From contig JAFRKA010000018.1 of NCBI GenBank assembly GCA_017432005.1, positions 1-64,000 of the forward strand: a stretch of 64,000 nucleotides of DNA. The letters are read 5' to 3'. Both the position numbers and the translations under genes were made by a program. This DNA comes from Erysipelotrichaceae bacterium (GTDB lineage: Bacteria; Bacillota_I; Bacilli_A; Erysipelotrichales; Erysipelotrichaceae). The notes under the pieces were generated by a model that was given only the letters and a program-made list of their open reading frames with translations, was not told the DNA's origin and did not search any database. How positions within the stretch are numbered: position 1 is the first letter of the stretch; the number at the start of each line of letters is the position of its first letter. This document shows, piece by piece, positions 1-10,512 of the stretch.

Positions 1-40
1 AATATATCTGTTATTACAACAACGAAAGGATACAGAGCAA

Positions 41-82
41 AACAAAATGGATGCCTCCTGCAAGATACAGGGAAGCATCCAT
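41..82 (-). terminator. Rho-independent terminator of the clpB operon
   Basis: An 8-bp perfect stem, ATGGATGC at 47-54 with GCATCCAT at 75-82, lies about 80 nt beyond the clpB stop. Read on the minus strand it is followed by a T-rich stretch (the A-rich plus-strand bases just before 47). It marks the end of the hrcA-to-clpB transcript. Confidence 0.7.
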
Positions 83-161
83 CTCAAATCGTGTTATAAC
101 TTAGTTAATCAATATGTCCAGAATTCTGGGTACATATCATCAGGATACATGTCCTTTTAAT

Positions 162-2717
162 TTAATCAAGTCTTTTTACAACGTATTGGCCATCTTCCAG
201 ATCGACCATGATCTTTCTGGTATCATAATTCTCCAGAAGATACTTCGCTATCAGCGATTCGATGGCACGCTGGATATGACGCTTCATCGGTCTTGCACCG
301 TACGTCTCATCAAAGCCCAGTTCGACGATCTTGTCCATAGCACTCTGACTGACAGTAAGTTCGATATCCGATTCAGCCAGACGCTTTTTCAGGATGTTGA
401 GGAATTTCTCCGCAACTTTTTCGATCATCTCTTTATCAAGAGGATTGAAGACGATGATCTCGTCGATACGGTTGATGAATTCCGGTTTGAAAGTCATCTT
501 GACGATATCCTCATAGGCCTTCTGTTTCTTTGCTTCGTCTTTTTCAAACGCAAACTCAGAACCCAGGTTGGATGTCATGATGATGATCGTGTTCTTGAAA
601 TCGACGGTGACGCCTTTCGAATCAGTGATCCTGCCGTCATCCAGTATCTGTAAGAGGATGTTGAAGACATCCGGATGAGCTTTTTCGATCTCATCGAGCA
701 GAACGATCGAATATGGTTTTCTTCTTACGGCTTCAGTCAGCTGACCGCCCTCTTCATAACCGACATATCCAGGAGGAGCACCGATCAGTCTTGAAACAGA
801 GAACTTCTCCATGTATTCAGACATATCGATCCTGACGATCTTGGATTCATCATCAAAGAGCTGTTCAGCCAGAGCTTTGGCGACTTCGGTCTTTCCGACG
901 CCTGTAGGACCCAGGAACATGAACGAACCGATAGGCCTGTTGGTATCAGAGACCTGAGCTTTTGACCTTAAGATAGCGTCAGAGACCAGATCCAGAGCCT
1001 TATCTTGACCTACAACTCTGAGCGAAAGCTTATCCTTCAGTTTCAGCAGTTTCTCTCTTTCGGAAGACATCAGTTTTGAAACATCGATATGAGTCCATTT
1101 GGATACGACTTTAGCGATGGACTGTTCATCCACGATCTCTGAAAGCATCCTTTCTTCACTGTCTTCACTCGACAGATCCGCAAGCTGTTTCTCCAGGTTC
1201 GGGATTGTTTCATACTGCAGTTTCGAAGCTTTTTCATAATCGGCACTGTTCTGGGCTTCGGACATCTCCAGTTTGGCTCTTTCCAGAGCTTCTTTCAGTT
1301 CCTTGACCTTTCCGAGATCTTCCTTTTCCTTCAGCCATCTGGCGTCCAGGACCTGTTTCTTTTCCTTGAGTTCTTCCAGATCCTTTTCCAGTTCTTCAAG
1401 ACGCTTCATGGCCTTCTCGTCTTCATTTTCTTTCTTCAGCGAGACTTTTTCGATCTCCAGTGTATCGATCTTACGGCTGAGCTCATCCAGCTCGACCGGT
1501 TTGGAATCCATCTCAACTCTCGTCGAAGCGCAGGCTTCATCGATCAGATCGATCGCCTTATCCGGCAGAAAACGGTCGGATATATAACGGTTGGACAGCG
1601 TCGCCGCAGCGATGATCGCATCATCCTTGATCTTGACACCGTGGTGAGCTTCAAAACGGTCTTTTAGTCCACGCAGGATCGAGATCGTATCCTCAACGCT
1701 CGGTTCATCGACACTGACTTTCTGGAATCTTCTCTCCAGTGCCGAATCCTTTTCGATATACTTGCGATATTCATCAAAAGTCGTCGCACCGATACATCTC
1801 AGTTCGCCTCTTGCCAGCATCGGCTTGAGCAGGTTGGCTGCATCCATGGCACCTTCCGTCTTGCCGGCACCGACCAGATTGTGGATCTCATCGATGAACA
1901 GGATGATCCTGCCGTTTGCATTTTCGATCTCTTTCAGAACGGCTTTGAGACGCTCTTCGAATTCGCCGCGGTATTTTGCGCCGGCAATGAGCGAACCCAT
2001 ATCCAGTTCGATCAGATCTTTATCTTTAAGTCCCAGCGGAACATCGTTGTTAAATATCCTCCAGGCCAGACCTTCGACGATAGCCGTCTTGCCGACACCC
2101 GGTTCACCGATCAGGACTGGATTGTTCTTGGTCTTGCGTGAAAGGATCTCAATGACCCTTCTTATTTCATCATCTCTGCCGATGACCGGATCGATCTTGC
2201 CGTTGCGCACGTCTTCAACAAGATTGCGTCCGTATTTCTTCAAAGGATTGAGATTGTTTTCATCTTCTTTGTTATTGATCATAGTACCACCTCTTTCCAT
2301 ACTGTATCGATCTTCGATATCATTCCGTGAGAAGCTGCAGTATTTGCGCAGCTCTTCACATACGGATGAATTGGAGAACAGCACGGCGATAAACATATCG
2401 AACATGGAGATATATTTATCTTTACGCTGTTTTGATTTCCGTAAAGCTTCGTTATAAGCATTGGCTACATAGCGGTCGACACTGGGGTTTTCGATCGAAT
2501 CCGACTTTGGCAGTCTTGAAAGATAATCATCATTGACCGAGATCAGTCGGTTGATATCGGTGTGGAAACTGCCGAGCAGATCGATGACATCCTCTTCCCC
2601 CAGGAAAGCCGCCATCATATGTTCACTGGAAAGCTCGGGATTGGAGTTCTCTTTACAGATCTCCAGAGCCTTCATCAGGACTTCCTGCAGTTTTTCTGTC
2701 ATCAGTTCAGGATTCAT
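162..2717 (-). CDS. clpB: ATP-dependent disaggregase ClpB
   Basis: Hexameric AAA+ chaperone that extracts polypeptides from aggregates together with DnaK/DnaJ/GrpE in the cytoplasm. 851 residues, the usual length. Order: a divergent N-domain (about 1-145), first AAA+ module with Walker A GEPGVGKT near 204-211, a long charged coiled coil (about 395-525) that is the ClpB-specific middle domain, and a second AAA+ module with GPTGVGKT near 604. The coiled coil separates it from ClpC and ClpA. Start: ATG behind AAAGGAGG. A second in-frame ATG at codon 146 (2280-2282) has its own GAGGTGG ribosome site and could give an N-domain-less form. Last gene of the hrcA operon, with its own CIRCE operator just upstream. 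Confidence 0.96.
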   Translation of the reverse strand: MNPELMTEKLQEVLMKALEICKENSNPELSSEHMMAAFLGEEDVIDLLGSFHTDINRLISVNDDYLSRLPKSDSIENPSVDRYVANAYNEALRKSKQRKDKYISMFDMFIAVLFSNSSVCEELRKYCSFSRNDIEDRYSMERGGTMINNKEDENNLNPLKKYGRNLVEDVRNGKIDPVIGRDDEIRRVIEILSRKTKNNPVLIGEPGVGKTAIVEGLAWRIFNNDVPLGLKDKDLIELDMGSLIAGAKYRGEFEERLKAVLKEIENANGRIILFIDEIHNLVGAGKTEGAMDAANLLKPMLARGELRCIGATTFDEYRKYIEKDSALERRFQKVSVDEPSVEDTISILRGLKDRFEAHHGVKIKDDAIIAAATLSNRYISDRFLPDKAIDLIDEACASTRVEMDSKPVELDELSRKIDTLEIEKVSLKKENEDEKAMKRLEELEKDLEELKEKKQVLDARWLKEKEDLGKVKELKEALERAKLEMSEAQNSADYEKASKLQYETIPNLEKQLADLSSEDSEERMLSEIVDEQSIAKVVSKWTHIDVSKLMSSEREKLLKLKDKLSLRVVGQDKALDLVSDAILRSKAQVSDTNRPIGSFMFLGPTGVGKTEVAKALAEQLFDDESKIVRIDMSEYMEKFSVSRLIGAPPGYVGYEEGGQLTEAVRRKPYSIVLLDEIEKAHPDVFNILLQILDDGRITDSKGVTVDFKNTIIIMTSNLGSEFAFEKDEAKKQKAYEDIVKMTFKPEFINRIDEIIVFNPLDKEMIEKVAEKFLNILKKRLAESDIELTVSQSAMDKIVELGFDETYGARPMKRHIQRAIESLIAKYLLENYDTRKIMVDLEDGQYVVKRLD

Positions 2718-2730
2718 GATTTACCTCCTT

Positions 2731-2757
2731 TTAGCACATTAACATTATGAGTGCTAA
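2731..2757 (-). promoter_or_regulatory. CIRCE operator in front of clpB
   Basis: TTAGCACAT, nine bases, then GAGTGCTAA: a near-perfect match to the HrcA-binding CIRCE (TTAGCACTC-N9-GAGTGCTAA). It sits directly against the clpB Shine-Dalgarno. A possible -10, TATGAT, on the minus strand ends at the operator's upstream edge, so clpB may also be transcribed from its own HrcA-repressed promoter. Confidence 0.88.
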
Positions 2758-2770
2758 TCATATTTAATTT

Positions 2771-2794
2771 TTTAAGTAGGTCTCCCTACTTAAA
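2771..2794 (-). other. Hairpin at the dnaJ stop codon
   Basis: Perfect 10-bp inverted repeat (TTTAAGTAGG at 2771-2780, CCTACTTAAA at 2785-2794, 4-nt loop) spanning the dnaJ stop codon. On the minus strand it is followed by an A/T-mixed rather than T-only stretch. It is probably a weak terminator or processing/stability hairpin that separates dnaJ from clpB expression; which one cannot be told from sequence. Confidence 0.6.
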
Positions 2795-3919
2795 AGATTT
2801 TTTGAATTTTTCGAATACACTGTCTTTCTTCCGGTTAGCCAGCTTCTCGTAGAGTTCCCTCTCCTCTCTGCTGAGCTTCTTCGGGATCTCGATCTGTACT
2901 TCGACATACTGATCACCGGTATTTCTGGTCCTGAGATCTTTTATACCGTAACCCTTCAGTCTCAGCTGCTGACCCGGCTGTGTTCCAGCCGGGATCGTCA
3001 GTTCGACATCACCGTAAGCCGTCGGAACATCGACAGTCGTTCCCAGCGTGGCATCGATCGATGAGATCGGAACCGTGATGCGGATATTGTTTCCGTCTCT
3101 GCGGAAATACTTATGCGGTCTGACTCTGATCTCGATATAGAGATCTCCGTTAGGTCCGCCATTCTCTCCGCGTTCACCGTATCCTGCGATCCTGACCTGC
3201 TGACCGGAATTGATTCCGGCCGGGATCGATACTTCGACCTGTTCCTTGACACTGTTGTAGCCGCTGCCGCCGCAGTGCGGGCATACCTTCTTTATCCGTT
3301 TTCCGGAGCCGCGGCAATCAGGACAGACACTTTGCTGCTGAACGACACCGAATGGGGTACGGGACTGTCTGACGACTCTTCCGCTGCCCTTGCAGGTCGG
3401 ACACGTTTCGATATCCGAGCGGCTTTCAGCACCGCTGCCGTTACAGTAGCTGCAGACTTTATCGACCGTGATGTTGATCAGCTTGTCGACACCGTGCACA
3501 GCATCAAGAAAATCTATATCCATAGACATGTAGCGGTTGTCACCCTTGATCGGACCGGTCCTTCTGGAAGAAGAACCGCCGAAGTTAAAGCCGGAGAAAC
3601 CGCCCATGCCACCCATAAAGCTTGAGAAGATATCACCGAGATCATCCATATCCATACCGCCGAAACCGGAAGAGAACCCACCGCCACCGAATCCGTCCAT
3701 TCCGGCATGACCGAACTGGTCATAAGTCGCTTTCTTCTGCGGATCCGAAAGGACTTCATAAGCTTCGTTGATCTCTTTGAACTTGGCCTCAGCATCAGGA
3801 GCCTTGTTTACATCCGGATGATATTTTTTAGCCAACTTACGATAGGCTTTTTTGATTTCATCTTCACTGGCACCTTTGGATATGCCTAAAACTTCATAGT
3901 AATCACGTTTGTCGGCCAT
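2786..3919 (-). CDS. dnaJ: Co-chaperone DnaJ (Hsp40)
   Basis: Class A J-protein that delivers unfolded clients to DnaK and stimulates its ATPase. 377 residues. J-domain at 1-70 with the HPD motif at 34-36; Gly/Phe-rich linker about 75-120; zinc region about 156-220 with four CxxCxGxG repeats ([32 protein letters not shown]); then the two beta-sandwich substrate-binding domains. Start ATG behind GGGAGG. It follows dnaK by 35 nt in the HrcA-regulated operon and ends in a hairpin before clpB. Confidence 0.97.
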   Translation of the reverse strand: MADKRDYYEVLGISKGASEDEIKKAYRKLAKKYHPDVNKAPDAEAKFKEINEAYEVLSDPQKKATYDQFGHAGMDGFGGGGFSSGFGGMDMDDLGDIFSSFMGGMGGFSGFNFGGSSSRRTGPIKGDNRYMSMDIDFLDAVHGVDKLINITVDKVCSYCNGSGAESRSDIETCPTCKGSGRVVRQSRTPFGVVQQQSVCPDCRGSGKRIKKVCPHCGGSGYNSVKEQVEVSIPAGINSGQQVRIAGYGERGENGGPNGDLYIEIRVRPHKYFRRDGNNIRITVPISSIDATLGTTVDVPTAYGDVELTIPAGTQPGQQLRLKGYGIKDLRTRNTGDQYVEVQIEIPKKLSREERELYEKLANRKKDSVFEKFKKSFK

Positions 3920-3954
3920 GATACCTCCCTTCTATTTCTTATTCAGATTGAAAA

Positions 3955-5805
<1,851 letters not shown>

Positions 5806-6399
5806 TTATTCGCTTACTTTGACCATAGCCGGTCTTAAGATACGATCTTTCAATACATAACCCTTCTGTAATACTTCGATGACTGTACCCGCTTCAGTAT
5901 CCTCTTTCTTTTCCTGCATGATAGCCTGTTCCAGATTCGGATCAAACGGTTTATTCAGACAATCGATCTCTTCCACGCCCTCATTCTTCAGGGCACTGAT
6001 GAGCTGATTGTAAGTCATCTCGATACCTTTCTTGAAACTCTCATCACTTTCGTGAACTTCGGTCGCCAGCGCTCTTTCCAGATTGTCGATGACCGGAAGG
6101 ATCTCTCTGGCAAAGCTCTGGATACGATATTTCCTGGCCTGTTCCGCTTCCGCATTGAGTCTCTTTCTGAGATTCTCCGTATCAGCGTAAGCCCGCGCAT
6201 AATCGTTTTTGAGCTTCTCTATTTCCTTGTTGAGTCTTTCTGTTTCCGATTCTTCATTGATATCTTCAACGATCTCTTCTTCAGCTTCTTCTTCCTTGAC
6301 CTCTTCAGTCTGCGGAACTTCAGCTTCTTCGACCGTTTCTTCTTTGATCACTTCTTCTTCGGAAACTGTTTCTTTTTTCTTTTTTTTCTTTTCCGCCAT
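5806..6399 (-). CDS. grpE: Nucleotide exchange factor GrpE
   Basis: Dimeric factor that releases ADP from DnaK. About 197 residues: a very acidic, Lys- and Glu-rich N-terminus (about 1-55), a long coiled coil (about 55-110) and the C-terminal beta domain with the FDPNLEQAIM-type signature. Two ATGs lie 6 nt apart; the second (6397-6399) is chosen because AGAAAGG touches the first ATG but sits 6 nt from the second. Lies 11 nt after hrcA and 12 nt before dnaK. Confidence 0.95.
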   Translation of the reverse strand: MAEKKKKKKETVSEEEVIKEETVEEAEVPQTEEVKEEEAEEEIVEDINEESETERLNKEIEKLKNDYARAYADTENLRKRLNAEAEQARKYRIQSFAREILPVIDNLERALATEVHESDESFKKGIEMTYNQLISALKNEGVEEIDCLNKPFDPNLEQAIMQEKKEDTEAGTVIEVLQKGYVLKDRILRPAMVKVSE

Positions 6400-6410
6400 A
6401 GTCATCCTTT

Positions 6411-7433
6411 CTAATTGAACATATCCTCGATCTCCTTACAGATGAAATCCAGAAGATTTACTACGCGGCTGTATTCCATTCGTCTTGGTCCTACGACCAT
6501 CAGACGCGCGTTCTCATCAGGATTATCCGAGATCTTGATCTCACTGGATACGATCGCAATATCGTCTTTCCAGACCAGTTCCGTTCCTTTCGGTGTCACG
6601 GCTACCACTTCATTGCTTCCGGTCTGTTTATCGACCAGACTTCTGAACAGTTTTGAATCATCGAAGAACTTGGTCAGTTGCTTCAGTTTTTCAACATCCG
6701 CATATTCCGGCTGATACATCATGTTCGTCGTTCCGTCGAAATAGATCGTTTCGGAAGCGAACTTGACGAATGCTCCGGCAAATGCGTTATATAGCATCTC
6801 GAAACGCTGTACCGATTTAGTCAGTATAGGTCTCAGAGATTCCAGTTTTTCCGGCAGATCATGAATAGGCGTCCCCTTCAGTCTGTCGTTCAGGATATCC
6901 GTACAGGTCTCGATATCTTCGATCGTGACGGCATCCTGGAAGTTGAAAGTCTTGTTTTCGGTATATCCTGTATTTGTTATGAAGATACAGACGGCCGTTT
7001 TAGGGTCGATCTGGAATACTTTGATGTGTTCCAACGTCTGATTCTTCGCATCCGGTCCTAGCATGCCTGAGGCCAGATTGGTCATCTCCGAAACGATCCG
7101 GCACGATTCCTTGATCGCATCTTCGATGTTCGCACTGCGCTTGTCAAAGATATTGGCGAGCGCATATTTCACTTCATCGTCCATATCTTTCTTTAACAGG
7201 TGTTCACAGTAGTACTGATAACCCTTGTTTGAAGGGATACGGCCCGCGGAAGTGTGCGGTTTTTCCAGATAACCGAGTGATTCAAGAGTAGCCATATCAT
7301 TTCTGATGGTCGCACTCGAATACGGAAGATCATATTTTTCGACCAGCGTTTTTGAACCTACAGGCTCAGCTGTAGCTACAAATTCATCAACGATGGCTTT
7401 CAGTATTTCTACCATTCTTTGCGTCAATGCCAT
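6411..7433 (-). CDS. hrcA: Heat-inducible transcription repressor HrcA
   Basis: Repressor that binds CIRCE operators and is kept active by GroESL. About 340 residues: N-terminal winged helix (LTQRMVEILKAIVDEF, then the GSKTLVEKY recognition region), central GAF-like domain and dimerisation region. The ATG at 7431-7433 (MALTQRM) is preferred over an upstream one at 7460 because AAAGGAGGC lies 8 nt in front of it and HrcA proteins normally begin close to LTxR. First gene of the operon, directly after two CIRCE operators, so it represses itself. Confidence 0.96.
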   Translation of the reverse strand: MALTQRMVEILKAIVDEFVATAEPVGSKTLVEKYDLPYSSATIRNDMATLESLGYLEKPHTSAGRIPSNKGYQYYCEHLLKKDMDDEVKYALANIFDKRSANIEDAIKESCRIVSEMTNLASGMLGPDAKNQTLEHIKVFQIDPKTAVCIFITNTGYTENKTFNFQDAVTIEDIETCTDILNDRLKGTPIHDLPEKLESLRPILTKSVQRFEMLYNAFAGAFVKFASETIYFDGTTNMMYQPEYADVEKLKQLTKFFDDSKLFRSLVDKQTGSNEVVAVTPKGTELVWKDDIAIVSSEIKISDNPDENARLMVVGPRRMEYSRVVNLLDFICKEIEDMFN

Positions 7434-7446
7434 ATAGCCGCCTCCT

Positions 7447-7473
7447 TTAGCACTCTTCACTTTCTACTGCTAA
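7447..7473 (-). promoter_or_regulatory. Second CIRCE operator, overlapping the hrcA leader
   Basis: TTAGCACTC (7447-7455), nine bases, TACTGCTAA (7465-7473): one perfect arm and one arm matching 7 of 9. It begins at the -10 hexamer and runs to the hrcA Shine-Dalgarno, so it would cover the transcription start and ribosome site. Confidence 0.75.
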
Positions 7474-7500
7474 TATACACCATTGTTTTAGCACTGTCAA
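7472..7500 (-). promoter_or_regulatory. Promoter of the hrcA-grpE-dnaK-dnaJ-clpB operon
   Basis: On the minus strand, -35 TTGACA (7500-7495) and -10 TATATT (7477-7472) are separated by exactly 17 bp: a near-consensus housekeeping sigma promoter. The -35 hexamer lies inside the upstream CIRCE and the -10 touches the downstream CIRCE. Confidence 0.88.
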
Positions 7501-7514
7501 CATAAAAGTGCTAA
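7488..7514 (-). promoter_or_regulatory. First CIRCE operator of the hrcA operon
   Basis: TTAGCACTG, nine bases, AAGTGCTAA: 8 of 9 consensus positions in each arm. Its spacer holds the -35 hexamer of the operon promoter, so HrcA binding here would block RNA polymerase directly. Confidence 0.9.
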
Positions 7515-7572
7515 AAATGTCAAAAAATAAAAACGCCTTCCGTAAAGCCGAAAAACGTCTGTTTACGATCTT

Positions 7573-7602
7573 TTATCAGCAGTTCATCTAAGCTGCTGAT
7601 AA
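7573..7602. other. Hairpin in the hrcA-coaD gap
   Basis: Perfect 10-bp inverted repeat (TTATCAGCAG with CTGCTGATAA, 10-nt loop) in the 165-nt space downstream of coaD and upstream of the heat-shock promoter. It may terminate coaD transcription, although no clean T-run follows. I see no gene in this gap. Confidence 0.45.
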
Positions 7603-7679
7603 GTCACTGACACAATAAAACATCTGCTTTATTGATCGAAAAAAATAAAATCAATCCCTATGCGAACAGTTCTTACGAA

Positions 7680-8159
7680 CTATTTATAGAGCTTCTTTGA
7701 AACTTCCTTCATGATAGCCGACGGTATGTATTCACTGATATCGCCGTTAAAGGAAGCGATCTCTTTCGCTATCGATGACGACAGGAAAGAAAGTTCCGGT
7801 TTGGAGACCATGAAAACTGTCTCGATACTGCTGTTAAGCGTCATATTGGCGGTCGCCAGAGCCAGTTCCGATTCATAGTCAGATACAGCTCTGATCCCTC
7901 TGACGACGATCTTACAGCCGTGTTTCTCTGCCAGTTCGACCGTCAGGCCTTCGCCGATGACCACTTCGACATTCTTGATCTTTCTGACGCACTTCTCGAT
8001 CATCTTCTTTCTTTCTTCCTTGGTAAAAGTACAGGTCTTGCTGCGGTTCTCCATGACCGCGATAATGACATGGTCATAGATCCTGGCTGCCCTCTCGATC
8101 ACATCAAGATGACCGACAGTGATCGGATCGAACGTTCCGGGATAGATCGCTTTAATCAT
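7680..8159 (-). CDS. coaD: Phosphopantetheine adenylyltransferase CoaD
   Basis: Transfers AMP from ATP to 4'-phosphopantetheine, the penultimate step of coenzyme A synthesis. 159 residues, family length. Nucleotidyltransferase signature GTFDPITVGHLDVIERA at the N-terminus (TxGH-type HxGH motif) and the substrate-loop region RGIRAVSDYESE in the middle. Its start overlaps the rsmD stop by one base, the rsmD-coaD pairing common in Bacillota. A second CoA gene, coaE, lies 7 kb away. Confidence 0.96.
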   Translation of the reverse strand: MIKAIYPGTFDPITVGHLDVIERAARIYDHVIIAVMENRSKTCTFTKEERKKMIEKCVRKIKNVEVVIGEGLTVELAEKHGCKIVVRGIRAVSDYESELALATANMTLNSSIETVFMVSKPELSFLSSSIAKEIASFNGDISEYIPSAIMKEVSKKLYK

Positions 8160-8701
8160 CAGTTCTCCTTCCTGAAATACAGCAGCTTGCTGATGCCGTA
8201 TCTTTTCTCTTTATATTTCCTGAAATCAAGATACTCATCATTAAGATCAGTATCCTTCCTTACTTCAAATATCATTATACCTTTTTCCGCCATGTTCATA
8301 TATCGGCTGACATAGAAAAAAATATCCTCATAGCCCTTGAAATCATAAGGCGGATCACAGTAGATATAATCAAAGCCAGCCTTCTCTTCCTGTTTCAGAC
8401 ATTCCTGATAATCAAGATTCCAGACCTTTGCCTCTTCATGGATCTTTTCCAGATTGCTTCTGATGATCTTCACCGCATCCTTGTTGATATCATTGAATAC
8501 GACTCTCTTTGCTCCTCTGGAGATCGCTTCCAGTCCGATCGATCCCGAACCGGAAAAAAGATCGAGAAAGACCGTATCAGAATAGATCGTGATACTGGAA
8601 AACAATGCTTCCTTGACCATATCCCTGGTCGGTCTGGTGATATCTTCACCTTCAAGCGTCCTGATCGGTGTTTTCTTGTATTTGCCTGCTATTATCCTCA
8701 T
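8159..8701 (-). CDS. rsmD: 16S rRNA (guanine966-N2)-methyltransferase RsmD
   Basis: SAM-dependent enzyme that methylates G966 of 16S rRNA in the small subunit. 180 residues. N-terminus MRIIAGKYKKTPI is typical of the family; the SAM site DLFSGSGSIGLEAISRGA lies near residue 45 and the catalytic DPPY motif (YCDPPYDF) near 115. The first 50 bases overlap the 3' end of the FtsW-type gene, and the end overlaps coaD by one base, so the three genes form one unit. Confidence 0.94.
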   Translation of the reverse strand: MRIIAGKYKKTPIRTLEGEDITRPTRDMVKEALFSSITIYSDTVFLDLFSGSGSIGLEAISRGAKRVVFNDINKDAVKIIRSNLEKIHEEAKVWNLDYQECLKQEEKAGFDYIYCDPPYDFKGYEDIFFYVSRYMNMAEKGIMIFEVRKDTDLNDEYLDFRKYKEKRYGISKLLYFRKEN

Positions 8702-9851
8702 GTTCAGTCAGACCGTTTCTGATCAGTTCATTCTGACTCATCCCCAGTGCAGCCATCGATGCCACCATCGAAGATCCGCCTGAAGAGATCAGCAGCAGCG
8801 GAACACCGGTAAGCGGGATCAGTCCGCTGACTCCCCCGACATTCAGAATGAAATGCGTTATGAAATATATGAACACCCCGAGAAGGATGATCTTTGAAGA
8901 AGTGAACCTGGCCCTGAACGATCCAGTGATCAGCGGGTACAGCATCAGCCCGTAAAACAGCACCAGACCGCTGAAACCGGCGATCCCCAGTTCCTCAACA
9001 ATTACCGGCAGGATGAAGTCGTTGGATGGGTTGGGGAAATTCATATATTTATGAATGGAATTGCCATAACCCAGTCCCAGCCAGCCGCCGTTGGCAAAAC
9101 TGACCAGTGACATGATGACGTGATAGCCGCGATCATACTGGTAAAGGAATGGATCGGCTGAAGCCAGGAAACGGCCGACCATATAGTTGTCGGCGTGTTT
9201 TTTCAGAAACTCCGTAAACAGAGGGCTCATTACGAATAAAGCCAGCGCGATAACAATCAGAATCAAGATAAACATATAAAAATGCGTCTTCTTCAGTTCC
9301 TTGTATCCCGGGATCAGTGCTGCACAATAGCAGATGATGAAAAGAACGATCGCTGAACCAAGGTCGTGCTGGACCACAAGGATGATGAAGAAATATACGA
9401 AAGCCATGGCGACATATGCCCAGAAATATCTCACATTATTTTCCCCGCGATCCTGTCCAAGCATTTTGGATGCCATGACGATCATGAAGACCTTCGCAAA
9501 TTCTGAAGGCTGGATCGTTGCTCCTCCGGGTAACGGGATCCACGCATAGGCACCGCCGATCGGCGGGAAAGCCCGGCAGATGGCCAGGGAGCCCATGATC
9601 CCGATGTATGTTCCTATATAAATAAAAAGTGCCAGACGCTGGACGCGGACAAAGAGAAGAAAAAAATAGGCGGCGGTTCCGACTACTACATAGATGGCCT
9701 GTCTCGTGATGATACCGCTGAGATAAGCAGTATCTCCGACGGCGTTGCCCATCTCCGCTGAAGCGATCATCAGCGATCCGAAAATGATCAGAACGAAGGT
9801 CGCGATCGTGATGCGTCTGTCACCGGGGATCAGTCTTCTTTTTCTCTGCAC
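8652..9851 (-). CDS. FtsW/RodA/SpoVE-type peptidoglycan polymerase
   Basis: SEDS-family glycosyltransferase that polymerises lipid II at the membrane together with a class B penicillin-binding protein. 399 residues with about ten hydrophobic segments. Family landmarks are the region PNPSNDFILPVIVEELG near 275 and the C-terminal GGSSM motif near 365. The latter favours FtsW/SpoVE over RodA, but the paralog cannot be fixed from one window. Start: GTG at 9849-9851, since no ATG fits and no ribosome site is visible; a TATAAT lies about 28 nt upstream. The 3' end overlaps rsmD by 50 nt. Confidence 0.85.
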   Translation of the reverse strand: MQRKRRLIPGDRRITIATFVLIIFGSLMIASAEMGNAVGDTAYLSGIITRQAIYVVVGTAAYFFLLFVRVQRLALFIYIGTYIGIMGSLAICRAFPPIGGAYAWIPLPGGATIQPSEFAKVFMIVMASKMLGQDRGENNVRYFWAYVAMAFVYFFIILVVQHDLGSAIVLFIICYCAALIPGYKELKKTHFYMFILILIVIALALFVMSPLFTEFLKKHADNYMVGRFLASADPFLYQYDRGYHVIMSLVSFANGGWLGLGYGNSIHKYMNFPNPSNDFILPVIVEELGIAGFSGLVLFYGLMLYPLITGSFRARFTSSKIILLGVFIYFITHFILNVGGVSGLIPLTGVPLLLISSGGSSMVASMAALGMSQNELIRNGLTEHEDNSRQIQENTDQDA

Positions 9852-9875
9852 AAAAACATTTTAACACAACAAATG

Positions 9876-9885
9876 TGGTATTATA
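9876..9885. promoter_or_regulatory. Overlapping divergent -10 elements for def and the FtsW-type gene
   Basis: Plus strand: extended -10 TGG-TATTAT (9876-9884) ends 8 nt before the def ATG. Minus strand: TATAAT (9885-9880) points toward the FtsW-type gene. The two hexamers share the same bases, so polymerase can serve only one gene at a time. No clear -35 is seen for either direction. Confidence 0.6.
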
Positions 9886-9892
9886 TTTATAT

Positions 9893-10453
9893 ATGCTGAT
9901 CAACAATGACACAATAATCAAAGACTGCGACGCCCTGATCAGGAGAAGATCGGCCGATGTTCCTCTGCCTCTTTCCGACCAGGACCGCGATATTCTGATG
10001 CAGATGATGAAATACGTCGATGATTCGACTGTCCCGGAGATCGCGGAAGAAAAGAATCTGCGTCCGGCTGTCGGCATCAGTGCCATTCAGATCGGTATAC
10101 CCAAGAAGATGACAGCTGTGATCCTCAAGGGCGCTGACGGCAACAAGGTCTGTGAATACGCCTTGGTCAACCCGAAGATCATCTCCAATTCGGTGGAACA
10201 GGCTTATCTTGAATCTGGTGAGGGATGTCTTTCCGTCGTTGAAGATCATGAAGGCTACGTCTACCGTTCAGCCAGAGTCAAGGTCAAAGCCTATGATGCT
10301 TTGACGGATAAAGAAGTCCTCATCAAGGCTGACGGATATCTGGCGATCGTGCTTCAGCATGAGATCGATCATTTCAAGGGCATCCTCTTCTACGATCATA
10401 TCGATAAGAACGATCCGTTCCGTAAAGATCCGAATGCTCTTGTTATAGAATAG
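9893..10453 (+). CDS. def: Peptide deformylase
   Basis: Metalloenzyme that removes the formyl group from nascent N-terminal methionine. 186 residues, with the N-terminal and internal insertions of type II (Gram-positive) enzymes. Motif 1 is GISAIQIG, where most have G-A-P-Q; motif 2 is EGCLS with the metal Cys; motif 3 is QHEIDH with two metal His and the catalytic Glu. ATG 9893 is chosen over a GTG at 9875 because the -10 element overlaps the latter and family members start here. No Shine-Dalgarno: predicted leader of about 2 nt. Confidence 0.94.
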   Translation: MLINNDTIIKDCDALIRRRSADVPLPLSDQDRDILMQMMKYVDDSTVPEIAEEKNLRPAVGISAIQIGIPKKMTAVILKGADGNKVCEYALVNPKIISNSVEQAYLESGEGCLSVVEDHEGYVYRSARVKVKAYDALTDKEVLIKADGYLAIVLQHEIDHFKGILFYDHIDKNDPFRKDPNALVIE

Positions 10454-10512
10454 ACATTGTTTTAGAATTATTGAAGATAAAGATCGACACATAATCCATA
10501 TGGGGAGGTTTG

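Noticed and set aside
114..653. Long open frame on the plus strand opposite clpB
   Set aside because: It is antisense to the conserved second AAA+ module, has no ribosome site, and its codons mirror clpB codon bias.
1762..2457. 231-codon plus-strand frame opposite clpB
   Set aside because: Shadow of clpB; Ser/Leu/Arg-rich low-complexity translation and no initiation signals.
7573..7602. Additional CIRCE or CtsR site in the coaD-hrcA gap
   Set aside because: The dyad sequence TTATCAGCAG is unrelated to CIRCE and has no heptad direct repeat.
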